From contig NZ_JAJBMO010000008.1 in assembly GCF_020537505.1 (NCBI RefSeq), positions 1 through 64,000 on the forward strand: DNA of 64,000 bases. Direction: 5' to 3'. Made by a program: the position numbers and the translations under genes. This DNA comes from Blautia glucerasea. Its GTDB lineage: Bacteria > Bacillota > Clostridia > Lachnospirales > Lachnospiraceae. The notes beneath the pieces were generated by a model that saw only the letters and a list, made by a program, of their open reading frames with translations, did no database searches and had not been told where the DNA came from. This document shows, in pieces, positions 27,146-37,352 of this stretch (its first letter is position 1; each line of letters opens with the position of its first letter).

Positions 27146-27784
27146 TTATTCTGCTGTATCAGCTTCTGCTGCGTCAGCTGCTTCATCGCCTGTATTAGCT
27201 GTATTGTCTTCGGTCTTGATCAGAGAGATGAAAAGTGTCTCAGCAGTTGGCTGAATATCATCAGATTTCGGTCCGATCTGAACATTGTACATAACGCCCT
27301 CTGCATCCTCCAGGAAAGCCAGTCCGTATGTAGTGTCAGTCTCGAAGGTAACACCATAAAGTCCGTTGATGCAAACCTTCTCAACATCCTTATACTCTGT
27401 AGCAAGCTCGTCAGCCATGGAATACAGGTCATAATCTGTTCCAACATCTGTAGCGGTCACTACCATGTTTACGCCCTCTTCAGAATCCGGATCCTGAGCC
27501 TGGAAAATAAGTCCATCAGCTGCATCATCATCAGAAATCTCCAGAACATTCCAGTTACTTGGTACATAAAGGTCAAATCCTGGCTCAAAAGATAACCATG
27601 TTCCTTCGTATGCAGCTTCGTCAAGCATATCCAGTGTCAGCTCTGTGATATCATCTGCTGCTTCAGTATCTGCTGCTGCCTCAGTATCCTCTGCTGCATC
27701 TGCTTCAGCCCATACAGGAGCGGAGAATCCGGTAACCATTGCTGCGGCACATAACATAGCCATAACTTTTTTCCAATTTTTCAT
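27146..27784 (-). CDS. Secreted acidic protein of unknown function
   Basis: I do not recognise this 212-residue protein. It has a signal peptide (MKNWKKVMAMLCAAAMVTGF, cleavage after VWA), then a low-complexity Ala/Glu/Asp stretch (residues 27-50), a central domain with PSNWNVLEISDDDAADGLIF that resembles small lipoprotein-type folds found in surface proteins, and an acidic tail. No lipobox or sortase motif. It lies between the GH2 gene and a LytTR regulator and has its own -10 (TATAAT, 27817-27822). Confidence 0.7.
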   Translation of the reverse strand: MKNWKKVMAMLCAAAMVTGFSAPVWAEADAAEDTEAAADTEAADDITELTLDMLDEAAYEGTWLSFEPGFDLYVPSNWNVLEISDDDAADGLIFQAQDPDSEEGVNMVVTATDVGTDYDLYSMADELATEYKDVEKVCINGLYGVTFETDTTYGLAFLEDAEGVMYNVQIGPKSDDIQPTAETLFISLIKTEDNTANTGDEAADAAEADTAE

Positions 27785-28005
27785 TTTTCTACCTCACTTT
27801 TGTCGTATTTTGTGATATTATAGAGAGGTCTTAGAAAGTATACCGAAAAAGTATTACTTTCAAGCTACTCATCACCTTAAGATTACTATATCCGATTCAT
27901 TTTCAAAAAACAATACACATGGGATGAAATGACACTTTCGGTGATATTTTGAATTTATGATTTACAATAATATTTTGAAATTACTTCTTACGGAGGATTT
28001 ATCGA

Positions 28006-28710
28006 TTGAATATTGCAATGATTGACGATGTAAAGCAGGATCTTGATACACTCGCAGCAACTGTCAGCGATTATTACGCCAGGCGTCAGCTTACGGTTCA
28101 GCTGCACACCTTTTCCTCTCCTGCCGCCTTTTGGGAGGATTACACCCCTGACAAATATGATCTGGTCTTTCTTGATATCTACATGGAACAGAGCAACGGC
28201 ATGAATGTGGCACTAAACCTTCGTCAGAAGGGGGATTCCTGTGCCCTAATTTTTGTCACCAGCAGTGACGCTTTCGCAGTCGCCAGCTACGACGTCCAGG
28301 CTACCTATTATCTTCTGAAACCGTTGGATCCGGTGAAGCTGGCAAACGTGCTGGATTCCATCCAAATCAAAAGTGCTCAGGATGCACGATACATTGAAGT
28401 GATCTGTGACCGGACTCTCGTACGGGTACCTGTAAAAACAATTTTATATGCAGACACCTTCCACAATGCAGTCCAGCTCCACACCGATGCCGGTGTGCTT
28501 CGCACCTACCTGACCTTCCAGAAATTTGAAGAGCTGATCCAGGATCTGCCATGCTTTCTCTCCTGCTACCGGGGCTGTCTGGTAAATATGGACCGCATTC
28601 ATAAAACTCTGGAAGAAGGCTTTCTCCTGGACAATCAGGAAATCGTCCAGATCCGCAAGCGGGGTGCCAACGCCATAAAGAAGGAATATCTGAACTATCT
28701 TTTTTCATAA
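28006..28710 (+). CDS. LytTR-family response regulator
   Basis: A 234-residue two-component regulator. The receiver domain has acidic pair Asp7-Asp8, phosphoacceptor Asp57 (VFLDIYMEQ), Thr/Ser switch (FVTSSD) and Lys (LLKPLD). The C-terminal LytTR domain (about residues 130-234) binds DNA by beta-strands (RYIEVICDRTLVRVPV, CYRGCLVNM). Start is TTG with GGAGG nine bases upstream. It faces a GHKL sensor kinase across a shared terminator; the two are likely partners although on opposite strands. Confidence 0.9.
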   Translation: MNIAMIDDVKQDLDTLAATVSDYYARRQLTVQLHTFSSPAAFWEDYTPDKYDLVFLDIYMEQSNGMNVALNLRQKGDSCALIFVTSSDAFAVASYDVQATYYLLKPLDPVKLANVLDSIQIKSAQDARYIEVICDRTLVRVPVKTILYADTFHNAVQLHTDAGVLRTYLTFQKFEELIQDLPCFLSCYRGCLVNMDRIHKTLEEGFLLDNQEIVQIRKRGANAIKKEYLNYLFS

Positions 28711-28714
28711 TTTT

Positions 28715-28750
28715 AAAAAGTCTGCACGTTCATTCATGCAGACTTTTTTC
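28715..28750. terminator. Shared terminator that overlaps the kinase stop codon
   Basis: AAAAAGTCTGCA / TGCAGACTTTTTT with a short loop. The minus-strand arm encodes the last four residues (KKSA) of the sensor kinase and its TGA lies in the loop. Confidence 0.85.
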
Positions 28751-30674
28751 CTTCCAGATTTCCAAGCGGGATAAACACATTTGCCCGAAACATTCCATCT
28801 TCTGCTGCAAAATCTGCATATCCCCCATATTTTTCCGCTGTTTTGCTTACAGAGGCTGTTCCAATTCCACGTCCACTATGCCTTGTGGAATACAGCACCT
28901 CTCCATTTCTTCTCAATTCCCCGTGGTAGGTGTTTTCAATATTGATCAGCAATTTTCCCATTCTCACTTTACACACGCAATTTACATAAGCCTCTTCCGA
29001 ATCCTGCTCATTTTTCACGGCACGAACTGCATTTTCCAGAAGATTGCCAAAAATCCTGCAGATATCCAGATCCGTAATTTTCATCTGGGCCGGTATCTCC
29101 ACAGAATGCCGGAATTCCACTCCCAGCTGCTCCAGCTGCGCCGCATAATAATGGAGAATTGCATCTACAGACATGTTCTTGCTGTAACAGACTGGCGTCT
29201 GCATTTTTTCACTGCTTTCCCTGGCAAACCGGTGGAAATACTCTTTCAGTTCTTCATAGTGCTCCTGTTCCAGCAGCATGGAAGCGGTACGGATATACTG
29301 GCGCAGGTCATGCCTGGTACGGCTTGCTTCCTCCAGTGCCCCTGTCAGCTTCTCATAATGCTCTTTTTGCATCATCAGGCGAAGCTCCATCTGCCTGGAT
29401 TGCTCTTCGTAAATCAGGCGCATGCGGTAGCCCTCTGTCAATTCTTTCCAAAGAAGCATCCCAAAAATCCCTGTCAGGATCGTCCCGCCCCACTCTGGGA
29501 ACCATCCCCCGATAATAGGGTCATACAATGGCCAGATTCTGTCTGCAGCCAGAGAGACCGCATAGATCACAGTTCCTGCAAGAAGAGAAATTTTTCCTTC
29601 TCCCTCTGTATAAAAAAAAGCGGCAATTATCAGACAGACCACAGTAAACCATTTTAACCCTTCTGTTCCCCAGGAAATGCCGTAAGAAAGAACTGCTGTC
29701 TTACTTCCTCCTGCAAAAAATCCTGCAACAGTGGCGCCCACTCCCAGCACTGCAGTAAGTACAACCACCCAGCCAATCCATTTATATTTTCGTTCTGTGA
29801 TCTCATATTCCAAAAGCAGCATAGCTGAAAAAGCAAGATAATAAAACAGCATCTCAAGAGAAAACCACGGCTGCACCCGAAGCGCTGCATAAGTGTACAA
29901 AAGCGGATAACAGGTATATCCCAGCACACAAAGACACACTCCCGCAAACAGCGCATTTGCCCTGCTCCTGGTCCTGAAAAAAGCCCAGATGGAAAACAGC
30001 AAAACCAGAACCACTAATGTAAATACAGAAGAATTGATAAATATCTGGATTCCTCTTATGGTATTTACCTTCAACGGATTTCCAAAGGCCGGGACATACT
30101 GGATTCCCGGGGATGCAGAATCCTTATCGGTCACTGCGATCATAATTTCCACAGAAGTATGGGCTTTAAAAGTAAACATTCTATGCTGAATGCGCTCTAC
30201 ATAATGATCTGGATCCGGATTTCCCACCTGTTCGATCAGAACTCCATCTACATACAGATTATATGCAGAAAATATTTCCGGCAGATATAATCCATAGGTA
30301 TGTTCTTCCGACGGAATCATGATGCGCAGGCGGTAGGTACCGCTCCCATATGGATCGCCATCCCGGTCTCCAAGCTCCATTCCGCCGTATTCTCCTATGG
30401 AGATATAACGGGAATAGTAATCTGACAGATCATCCCTGGGTGTAAGCAGCACATCCGGATAGTATTCCCACTCTCTCGACAGATAATATACAGGGAGATT
30501 TTCATAGGAGCCATCTGCATAGAGAAGTCCATGTATTGCCTTTTCTTCTCTTGTCATATATTTGTTGTTTGAACAATACAATACATAAAAAAACATAAAG
30601 GACAGGACCATGGTTATAAGCATCGTCCCCCACAGCATTTTTCTGCTTTTCTTATTTGCCCTGTTCTCTTTCAC
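28734..30674 (-). CDS. Membrane sensor histidine kinase, 7TM-type with GHKL ATPase
   Basis: 646 residues. A first helix (about 14-34) is followed by an extracellular jelly-roll-like region (35-205: GTYRLRIMIPS, NLYVDGVLIEQVG) resembling DISM ligand-binding modules, then seven or eight membrane helices to about residue 410, a coiled coil, an H-box RTRHDLRQY with His455, N-box NLLENAVRA and G-box SGRGIGTAS. GHKL kinases of this kind pair with LytTR regulators, and one lies convergent next door. It starts at GTG and overlaps the end of the surface protein gene by 23 bases, so kinase and surface protein form one operon. Confidence 0.88.
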   Translation of the reverse strand: MKENRANKKSRKMLWGTMLITMVLSFMFFYVLYCSNNKYMTREEKAIHGLLYADGSYENLPVYYLSREWEYYPDVLLTPRDDLSDYYSRYISIGEYGGMELGDRDGDPYGSGTYRLRIMIPSEEHTYGLYLPEIFSAYNLYVDGVLIEQVGNPDPDHYVERIQHRMFTFKAHTSVEIMIAVTDKDSASPGIQYVPAFGNPLKVNTIRGIQIFINSSVFTLVVLVLLFSIWAFFRTRSRANALFAGVCLCVLGYTCYPLLYTYAALRVQPWFSLEMLFYYLAFSAMLLLEYEITERKYKWIGWVVVLTAVLGVGATVAGFFAGGSKTAVLSYGISWGTEGLKWFTVVCLIIAAFFYTEGEGKISLLAGTVIYAVSLAADRIWPLYDPIIGGWFPEWGGTILTGIFGMLLWKELTEGYRMRLIYEEQSRQMELRLMMQKEHYEKLTGALEEASRTRHDLRQYIRTASMLLEQEHYEELKEYFHRFARESSEKMQTPVCYSKNMSVDAILHYYAAQLEQLGVEFRHSVEIPAQMKITDLDICRIFGNLLENAVRAVKNEQDSEEAYVNCVCKVRMGKLLINIENTYHGELRRNGEVLYSTRHSGRGIGTASVSKTAEKYGGYADFAAEDGMFRANVFIPLGNLEGKKSA

Positions 30675-32694
30675 CCCGTCCCCCCTTTCGGAGTTTTCTT
30701 CCTTTTCCCATTTGCAAACGCCATAAAAATATTAACAAAATTACAATACTTCCAACAATAGAAGCCGTTTTTTTATGCTGTGCTGATAAATCTTTCTCTT
30801 TTCTTTCTTCCTGGGCTTCTGTTGGAATTTCACCAGACGAATGGAATTCTTCCGCATCCTGGGAGATATCCTCTGTCTCTGTATCTGCTTCCTCTGAGAC
30901 CTCCTCCTCTGGTGTCTCTTCCACTGTGTATTCTCCCGTCTTGTCAATAGGGATCACAGCCACCTTCTGGGTTTCCTCCACAGTACCAGTATAAGTATTT
31001 CCATCCTCATCTGTAAGCGTAGGTTCCCCATCTTCAGAAGTATATGGAACTTTTAAAACAGCTCCTGGAATCTCTGTAATTTCATTCCCATTTTTAGAAA
31101 TTTTAACGGATATTCCATTCCCTTCCCTGGAGATATCCACCTGGATCTGATCCTGGTCTTCAATCTCCCAGTCCTTTACCGTCTCTGTTGGAACCTCGAT
31201 GAGAACGCCGTCTTTTTCAAAAGGGATCTGCTTCTCTCCCATACGTATAAGATCCAAAAGACGGTTTCCTACCATGATCGTAGACGTATCTGTCACTTTC
31301 TCCGGACCATTGTCTATATCTGGGAAATCCTTTCCATCCCGGTCTGCATAGTTTCTCTCATACCAGTGTTCATTGGTGATCAGATCTTCATCATATTGAA
31401 AGGTATACACGCCTGTGCTTCCACCTGGATAAAGAACGTAAATGCCATATTCCTGGTTCTGCTTCAGACCGCCCCGCTTCAGATACAGGCCTTTTCTGGT
31501 AAAATAAAAATTACCGGTTTCTACTCTTTTTTCGGTTCCTGCATTCTTTAAATATACCTGGAATCCACTTATCTGGCTGTCCAAAAAAGCATCCAGCACC
31601 ATTGGAAAGTACAAGGTATCCACACCTGTCATACAACAGGTCTGTACCTCTGGCTGATCTGGTCTTTGTACCGTGACATAAGCCACCGCCTCCGGCACTA
31701 AAAGCCCGGAATCTGCCTCATATCCCTGGGGAGCAGTAAACGTCCCAGTCACCTTGTAAACGCCTGGAACCGCCGTATTTACCTGGTCAAAATCCCACAC
31801 TGAGGGCATCATTACAGACGGATGGGCTGCGGTATCCTCATATTCCTCACAGGTGCTTCCCAGAATATGAAATGTTTCTTCCAGATCTGCTCTTACCTCT
31901 GCCAGACTTTGCCCTACCCGCACTGCATAAACCATACAGCGCTGCAGGCCTTTTTCATTTATACTCTCAATAGAACGGATGGTCCTGTCCTTCTTAAGCG
32001 TATCGCCAAGGGTATCAGGCTGATAACTGATCACATCCAGCGCTCCATCTGACCCATATCGGTAAGTAAGATTTCGGGTTTTTCCTCTCTCATAAGTCAC
32101 CGTCAGTGTATACACATTTCCCGGCAGCATACTCTGGCAGGAAAGATACATTCCGTCGGTATCGCAGAATCCATACCCTTCCTCACTTACATTTACCCAG
32201 TCTTCCCCTTCTTTTCGCATCCAGATGGTCATGGTATCCGGATCCTGGTCTGCAATCCAGGGAAAATAGTAAATACCTGCAGAAATCATTCTGGAATAGA
32301 CCTGGATCTCTGGCTGTCCCGGATTCTGTACTGAGATTTCTGCCGTCCACACAGGTAATTTAGCCTTGCTCACATAGCCTTCTGGAAGCTGTACCGTACC
32401 TTTCAGTTCATAGGCACCTGCAGTTCGTATATCAATTGCAGAATAGTCCCAGATTACATTCAGATAAAGTTTTTCTCCCTCTTCTGTGTAAGCCATGCAG
32501 CCCATATCATCGTAAATTTCCCGAAGTCCCTGCATATCCCCGTCTTTTAAAACGGCACCTGCAGGTATGTAAAAGATTTTGGAAAAATCTGTTATCACAT
32601 GATCAGCCGCCAGCACTGTCCTTCCTCCAGCCCCGCCCCACAGGAAAAGGCAGCATACAATTACGGCCAGCCAGTAAATCCTTTTTTTCTTCAT
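30652..32694 (-). CDS. Signal-peptide surface protein with two Ig-like repeats and C-terminal anchor helix
   Basis: 680 residues with signal peptide (cleavage after VLA), two repeats of about 250 residues each containing a domain of the type GAYELKGTVQLPEGY and GVYKVTGTFTAPQGY followed by QPEIQV / QPEVQT, an acidic Thr/Glu-rich stalk (about 585-640), one helix (IVGSIVILLIFLW) and a very basic tail. There is no LPXTG sortase motif, so it is held by the helix. Function is unknown; the overlap with the sensor kinase gene suggests that it feeds the sensor or responds to the same signal. Confidence 0.75.
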   Translation of the reverse strand: MKKKRIYWLAVIVCCLFLWGGAGGRTVLAADHVITDFSKIFYIPAGAVLKDGDMQGLREIYDDMGCMAYTEEGEKLYLNVIWDYSAIDIRTAGAYELKGTVQLPEGYVSKAKLPVWTAEISVQNPGQPEIQVYSRMISAGIYYFPWIADQDPDTMTIWMRKEGEDWVNVSEEGYGFCDTDGMYLSCQSMLPGNVYTLTVTYERGKTRNLTYRYGSDGALDVISYQPDTLGDTLKKDRTIRSIESINEKGLQRCMVYAVRVGQSLAEVRADLEETFHILGSTCEEYEDTAAHPSVMMPSVWDFDQVNTAVPGVYKVTGTFTAPQGYEADSGLLVPEAVAYVTVQRPDQPEVQTCCMTGVDTLYFPMVLDAFLDSQISGFQVYLKNAGTEKRVETGNFYFTRKGLYLKRGGLKQNQEYGIYVLYPGGSTGVYTFQYDEDLITNEHWYERNYADRDGKDFPDIDNGPEKVTDTSTIMVGNRLLDLIRMGEKQIPFEKDGVLIEVPTETVKDWEIEDQDQIQVDISREGNGISVKISKNGNEITEIPGAVLKVPYTSEDGEPTLTDEDGNTYTGTVEETQKVAVIPIDKTGEYTVEETPEEEVSEEADTETEDISQDAEEFHSSGEIPTEAQEERKEKDLSAQHKKTASIVGSIVILLIFLWRLQMGKGRKLRKGGRGEREQGK

Positions 32695-32740
32695 CTATTC
32701 TCTCCTGTTTTAAGCATATCGAATTTTACCATATAAAACA

Positions 32741-32769
32741 AGAAACCTGTGGCGAACCGCAGGTTTCCG
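32741..32769 (-). terminator. Terminator of the esterase gene
   Basis: GAAACCTGcGG / CCaCAGGTTTC with a tetraloop and TTGTTTTAT on the minus strand. Confidence 0.75.
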
Positions 32770-32826
32770 TGAAAAACGGTGTTACTGTTCACTCCGTTCG
32801 CAGCAACAACCAGATATCATATCCGA

Positions 32827-33714
32827 TCAGAAACAAAATTCCCGGAAGAAATCGCATTCTGCATCATTGCACTGAGCCGCGTCAATAGTCTTAATATCGC
32901 AGTGGAACACATGTCCAAGTTTATTTACTTTATCTCCAAACACGCGATATACAAACGGCACATTATTCTCCATCAGCTTCTGAACAAGGGCAGGTGCCTG
33001 TGTTTTCTGGAAGTCCGCTACAGAAGTCATGCAAAATACAGGGGGATACACATCTGCAATGCCATTTAACACGTCAATCTTCTCCAGTTCTTCCTCCGTA
33101 CCGCCCTCTGGAAGAAGCTCTTTCATGATCTGCATGGTCATATTCTCCGGTTCTTCCCTCGGAACTCTGTATACGCCGCAGTTCAATGCAATTGCAGTGA
33201 GGGCAAATCCCTCCGGTACCGCAAAATCATATTTGGATGCAGATGCAGGGTTGGTGCAGATTCCTGCATAAAGTCCCAGAAGATGGGCTCCTGCAGAATC
33301 TCCCACTGCAAAAATACGCTCTGTATCAAAGTGGAATCTTCCTGCACGCTTCATCACCCACTTGCAGACAAGATTCAGGTCCTCCAGCTGTGCCGGGAAT
33401 TTGTACTCCGGTGCAAGACGGTAGGTAAAGTTCACAACAGCAAATCCACGCTGGGCAAGACTCATACAGTAATACTGGTATCTCTCCTTATCTCCGTACA
33501 TCCAGGCACCGCCGTGAACACTGATGATCACCGGAAGATCCTCTCCCTGTGCCTGCTTCGGTCTGTACACATCCAGCTTCTGCATCTCTCTGTCATCGTG
33601 TCCATATACAATGTTATCCCAGCGGTCGATGTCCTCCGGGGTATTCAAAAGAGCATCCCGCTCATCATCTGCTTTTTTAAATTCTGATCTGATCTTATCA
33701 CTTAATTCAGACAT
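32827..33714 (-). CDS. Alpha/beta hydrolase, HSL-like esterase
   Basis: 295 residues, start at 33714 after TTGGAGG. The oxyanion motif HGGAW, nucleophile elbow GDSAGA and a late histidine (GHVFH) define a hormone-sensitive-lipase type carboxylesterase. NFTYRLAPEYKFPAQLED is the conserved cap-side segment. No signal peptide, so cytosolic; short acyl or acetylated-sugar esters are plausible substrates. It is separated from rpmF by a terminator. Confidence 0.88.
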   Translation of the reverse strand: MSELSDKIRSEFKKADDERDALLNTPEDIDRWDNIVYGHDDREMQKLDVYRPKQAQGEDLPVIISVHGGAWMYGDKERYQYYCMSLAQRGFAVVNFTYRLAPEYKFPAQLEDLNLVCKWVMKRAGRFHFDTERIFAVGDSAGAHLLGLYAGICTNPASASKYDFAVPEGFALTAIALNCGVYRVPREEPENMTMQIMKELLPEGGTEEELEKIDVLNGIADVYPPVFCMTSVADFQKTQAPALVQKLMENNVPFVYRVFGDKVNKLGHVFHCDIKTIDAAQCNDAECDFFREFCF

Positions 33715-33838
33715 TGTGGTTCCTCCAAATACTATATTTTTCAGCACGCCGCATCTCTCCATTTTATTCATAAAATAGAATTCAGATTTGTGCGTTTTTC
33801 TGTAAATATTATATATGAAATATGTAGAAAAAACAATA

Positions 33839-33874
33839 AAAAAAGAACACCCGATCATCTCAGATGTTCTTTAA
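33839..33874 (-). terminator. Terminator of the pta-ackA-yceD-rpmF group
   Basis: AAAGAACA / TGTTCTTT arms with an 15-base loop and T7 on the minus strand, just past rpmF. Confidence 0.8.
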
Positions 33875-33884
33875 AGGTTCGCTA

Positions 33885-34067
33885 TTAGTCTTCAACTTTA
33901 ACGATTTCTTTTTTGTTATAGCTTCCGCAAGCCTTGCAAACTCTGTGTGGCATCATAAGTGCGCCGCATTTGCTGCATTTTACAAGGTTCGGAGCGCTCA
34001 TTTTCCAGTTTGCTCTTCTCTTATCGCGTCTTGCTTTGGAAGATTTATTCTTTGGGCAGATGGACAT
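33885..34067 (-). CDS. rpmF: Ribosomal protein L32
   Basis: A 60-residue basic protein of the large ribosomal subunit (MSICPKNKSSKARRDKRRAN). Four cysteines in two CxxC-type pairs (CSKC, CKAC) form a zinc ribbon, so this is the zinc-containing form. It follows yceD by five bases, the widely conserved order. Confidence 0.97.
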   Translation of the reverse strand: MSICPKNKSSKARRDKRRANWKMSAPNLVKCSKCGALMMPHRVCKACGSYNKKEIVKVED

Positions 34068-34072
34068 TTCGG

Positions 34073-34600
34073 TTACACCTCCTTAAATTTACTGAATATA
34101 TCACTGATAGCTGCCATACGGGGATCCTTAGGCTCCTCGGCACATCCGCAGGGACCATCATTCAGGTTCTTCCCGCATCTGCTGCAAATCCCTTTGCAGT
34201 CTTCTTTACATAAGACTTTCAAAGGCCAGCTCATCAGTACCTCAAGATAGACCAAACGGTCCACATCCAGGTCATAGCCGGTGAGATAGCTACTCTCATC
34301 CAGATCATTCACACGCTCTTCATCTGTAAGCTTCATATCAAGCTTCCTCTTAAATTCAAAAGGAATCCTGGTCTTAACCTCTTCCAGACATCTGTCACAT
34401 GGAATTCCAACAGTCACAAGACCGCTTCCTTCAAGTTCCAGAACTCTGTCTCCGTTATTCGTAATGGTAAGCTCTACAGGCTCCTTATCCAGTACTGGAA
34501 AGGTTCCCTGCTGGAAGGTGATGGTATCCATCTCAAAAGCAACACTGTAGTGCTGGCTCTTCCCTTCGCTGGATGAAATGTCTGATAAATGTATCTGCAT
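34073..34600 (-). CDS. yceD: YceD/DUF177 family protein
   Basis: 175 residues. The start at 34600 follows AGGGAG; a GTG six codons upstream is less likely. It has the DUF177 pattern with CDRCLEEV and a cysteine-rich tail (CKEDC, CSRCG, CGC) that could bind metal. The family is linked to 23S rRNA and ribosome assembly, in keeping with rpmF directly downstream. Confidence 0.93.
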   Translation of the reverse strand: MQIHLSDISSSEGKSQHYSVAFEMDTITFQQGTFPVLDKEPVELTITNNGDRVLELEGSGLVTVGIPCDRCLEEVKTRIPFEFKRKLDMKLTDEERVNDLDESSYLTGYDLDVDRLVYLEVLMSWPLKVLCKEDCKGICSRCGKNLNDGPCGCAEEPKDPRMAAISDIFSKFKEV

Positions 34601-34751
34601 AATCGTCTCCCTATTCACACTTAATCAATTATACATACCCTGTCATTATTTGTCAACTTGAATTTTCCCTTATATACAATAAATTTTCAAAAAAATTACA
34701 AAAGCTAACGAAATTTCAGGGGAAATACCAAATTAATTTCCTGTTACTTAC

Positions 34752-34826
34752 ATGCAGCAGGAGCTTCCAGGGAAATTCCCTGCTGCATATAAAATCCTGC
34801 CAGAGAAGCATACGCTCTGGCAGGAT
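34752..34826 (-). terminator. Double hairpin after ackA
   Basis: ATGCAGCAGG/CCTGCTGCAT (34752-34788) and ATCCTGCCAGAG/CTCTGGCAGGAT (34794-34826). The second is followed by TTTTAT on the minus strand and is the likely ackA terminator; yceD-rpmF then need their own promoter. Confidence 0.75.
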
Positions 34827-34864
34827 CAGTACTTTTTATAAAGGAATGCTGTATTACCTTGTAA

Positions 34865-36055
34865 TTATTTTACAAGTGCTACAGTATCACGGCAGATTGC
34901 AAGCTCCTCGTTGGTCGGGATAACTGCAACTTTTACCTTGGAGTCAGCACCGGAAATAACAACTTCCTCGCCCATAGCCTCGTTAGCCTTAGCGTCGATT
35001 GTAACACCAAGGAATCCAAGGTAAGAGCAAACTTTCTCACGGATCATGCCAACGTTCTCACCGATACCAGCAGTAAATACGATCGCATCAACACCGTTCA
35101 TAGCTGCTACATATCCGCCTACATATTTCGCAATGCCATAGCAGAGAACTTCGATTGCGTTCTTAGCATCCTCGTTGCCCTCAGCAGCTGCTGCTCTAAG
35201 GTCACGCATATCGCTGGAAACACCAGACATACCCTGAAGACCGGATTTCTTATTCAGAACGTTCATAACACCTGCAAGATCCAGGTTCTCTTTCTTTGCA
35301 ATGTACTCAACGATAGCCGGATCAATGCTTCCGGAACGTGTACCCATTACAACACCTTCAAGAGGAGTAAGACCCATTGTAGTATCTACGCATTTGCCAT
35401 TCTGTACAGCACTGATGGAAGAACCATTTCCAAGGTGGCAAACGATAACCTTGGAGTTATCTTTGTCAAGGCCAAGGAACTCAACAGCACGTTTGGATAC
35501 GAAGCTGTGGGAGGTTCCGTGGAAGCCGTATCTTCTTACTTTGTAGTTCTTGTAGTACTCGATCGGAAGTCCGTACAAATATGCTTTTGCAGGCATTGTC
35601 TGATGGAATGCGGTATCGAATACACCTACCTGAGGTACGTTTGGCATAAGCTCGGAGCATACGCGGATACCGATCAGGTTTGCCGGGTTGTGAAGCGGTG
35701 CAAGATCGTTGCACTCTTCTACTGCTTTGATCATCTCATCTGTGATGATAGCGGAAGAAGCGAATTTCTCGCCGCCGTGTACGATACGGTGACCAATTGC
35801 ATTAACCTCTGCAAGGCTCTTGATCGCGCCTGTTTTCTCATTTGTAAGAGCTTCCAGAACCATCTGGATGGCTTCTTTATGAGTCGGCATGGAAGCCTCT
35901 GTGATCTCTTTGTCGTTTCCGGCTTTCTGGTATACCAGTCTTCCGTCAATTCCGATTCTCTCGCAAAGTCCTTTTGCAAGAACTGCTTCTGTGTCGGAAT
36001 CAATCAGCTGGTATTTTAAAGAAGAACTACCGCAGTTAATTACCAATACATTCAT
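34865..36055 (-). CDS. ackA: Acetate kinase
   Basis: 396 residues. Converts acetyl phosphate and ADP to acetate and ATP, the energy-yielding end of acetate fermentation. VINCGSSSLKYQL at the N-terminus, HRIVHGG, VFDTAFHQTMP, the DTTMGLTPLEG loop and IVFTAGIGEN are the family signatures. It lies 127 bases downstream of pta on the same strand. Confidence 0.98.
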   Translation of the reverse strand: MNVLVINCGSSSLKYQLIDSDTEAVLAKGLCERIGIDGRLVYQKAGNDKEITEASMPTHKEAIQMVLEALTNEKTGAIKSLAEVNAIGHRIVHGGEKFASSAIITDEMIKAVEECNDLAPLHNPANLIGIRVCSELMPNVPQVGVFDTAFHQTMPAKAYLYGLPIEYYKNYKVRRYGFHGTSHSFVSKRAVEFLGLDKDNSKVIVCHLGNGSSISAVQNGKCVDTTMGLTPLEGVVMGTRSGSIDPAIVEYIAKKENLDLAGVMNVLNKKSGLQGMSGVSSDMRDLRAAAAEGNEDAKNAIEVLCYGIAKYVGGYVAAMNGVDAIVFTAGIGENVGMIREKVCSYLGFLGVTIDAKANEAMGEEVVISGADSKVKVAVIPTNEELAICRDTVALVK

Positions 36056-36182
36056 TTTTTTACTCTCCTGTTTACATGATTATGTATTACCTGACACCAG
36101 ATATTTTATTCCTCTGGTATCTCTTCAAGGGCATGTGCCCTCAATCACAATACGATTCAGCCCTTTTCAGACTAATTCCAAA

Positions 36183-37262
<1,080 letters not shown>

Positions 37263-37352
37263 TTATCCTCATTATACGCCACCCCGCCTTGTATTTCAAG
37301 CTTTTCAATGTTAGAATATGGAAGAACAACGTATTTTTTGAGGTGCAATTTT

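Noticed and set aside
27817..27860. LytTR binding repeats upstream of the secreted acidic protein
   Set aside because: AAAGTAT occurs twice (27835, 27848) but the 13-base spacing does not fit the usual 21-22 base spacing of LytTR sites.
30652..32694. Sortase-anchored protein
   Set aside because: No LPXTG-like motif before the C-terminal helix; the basic tail suggests simple membrane anchoring.
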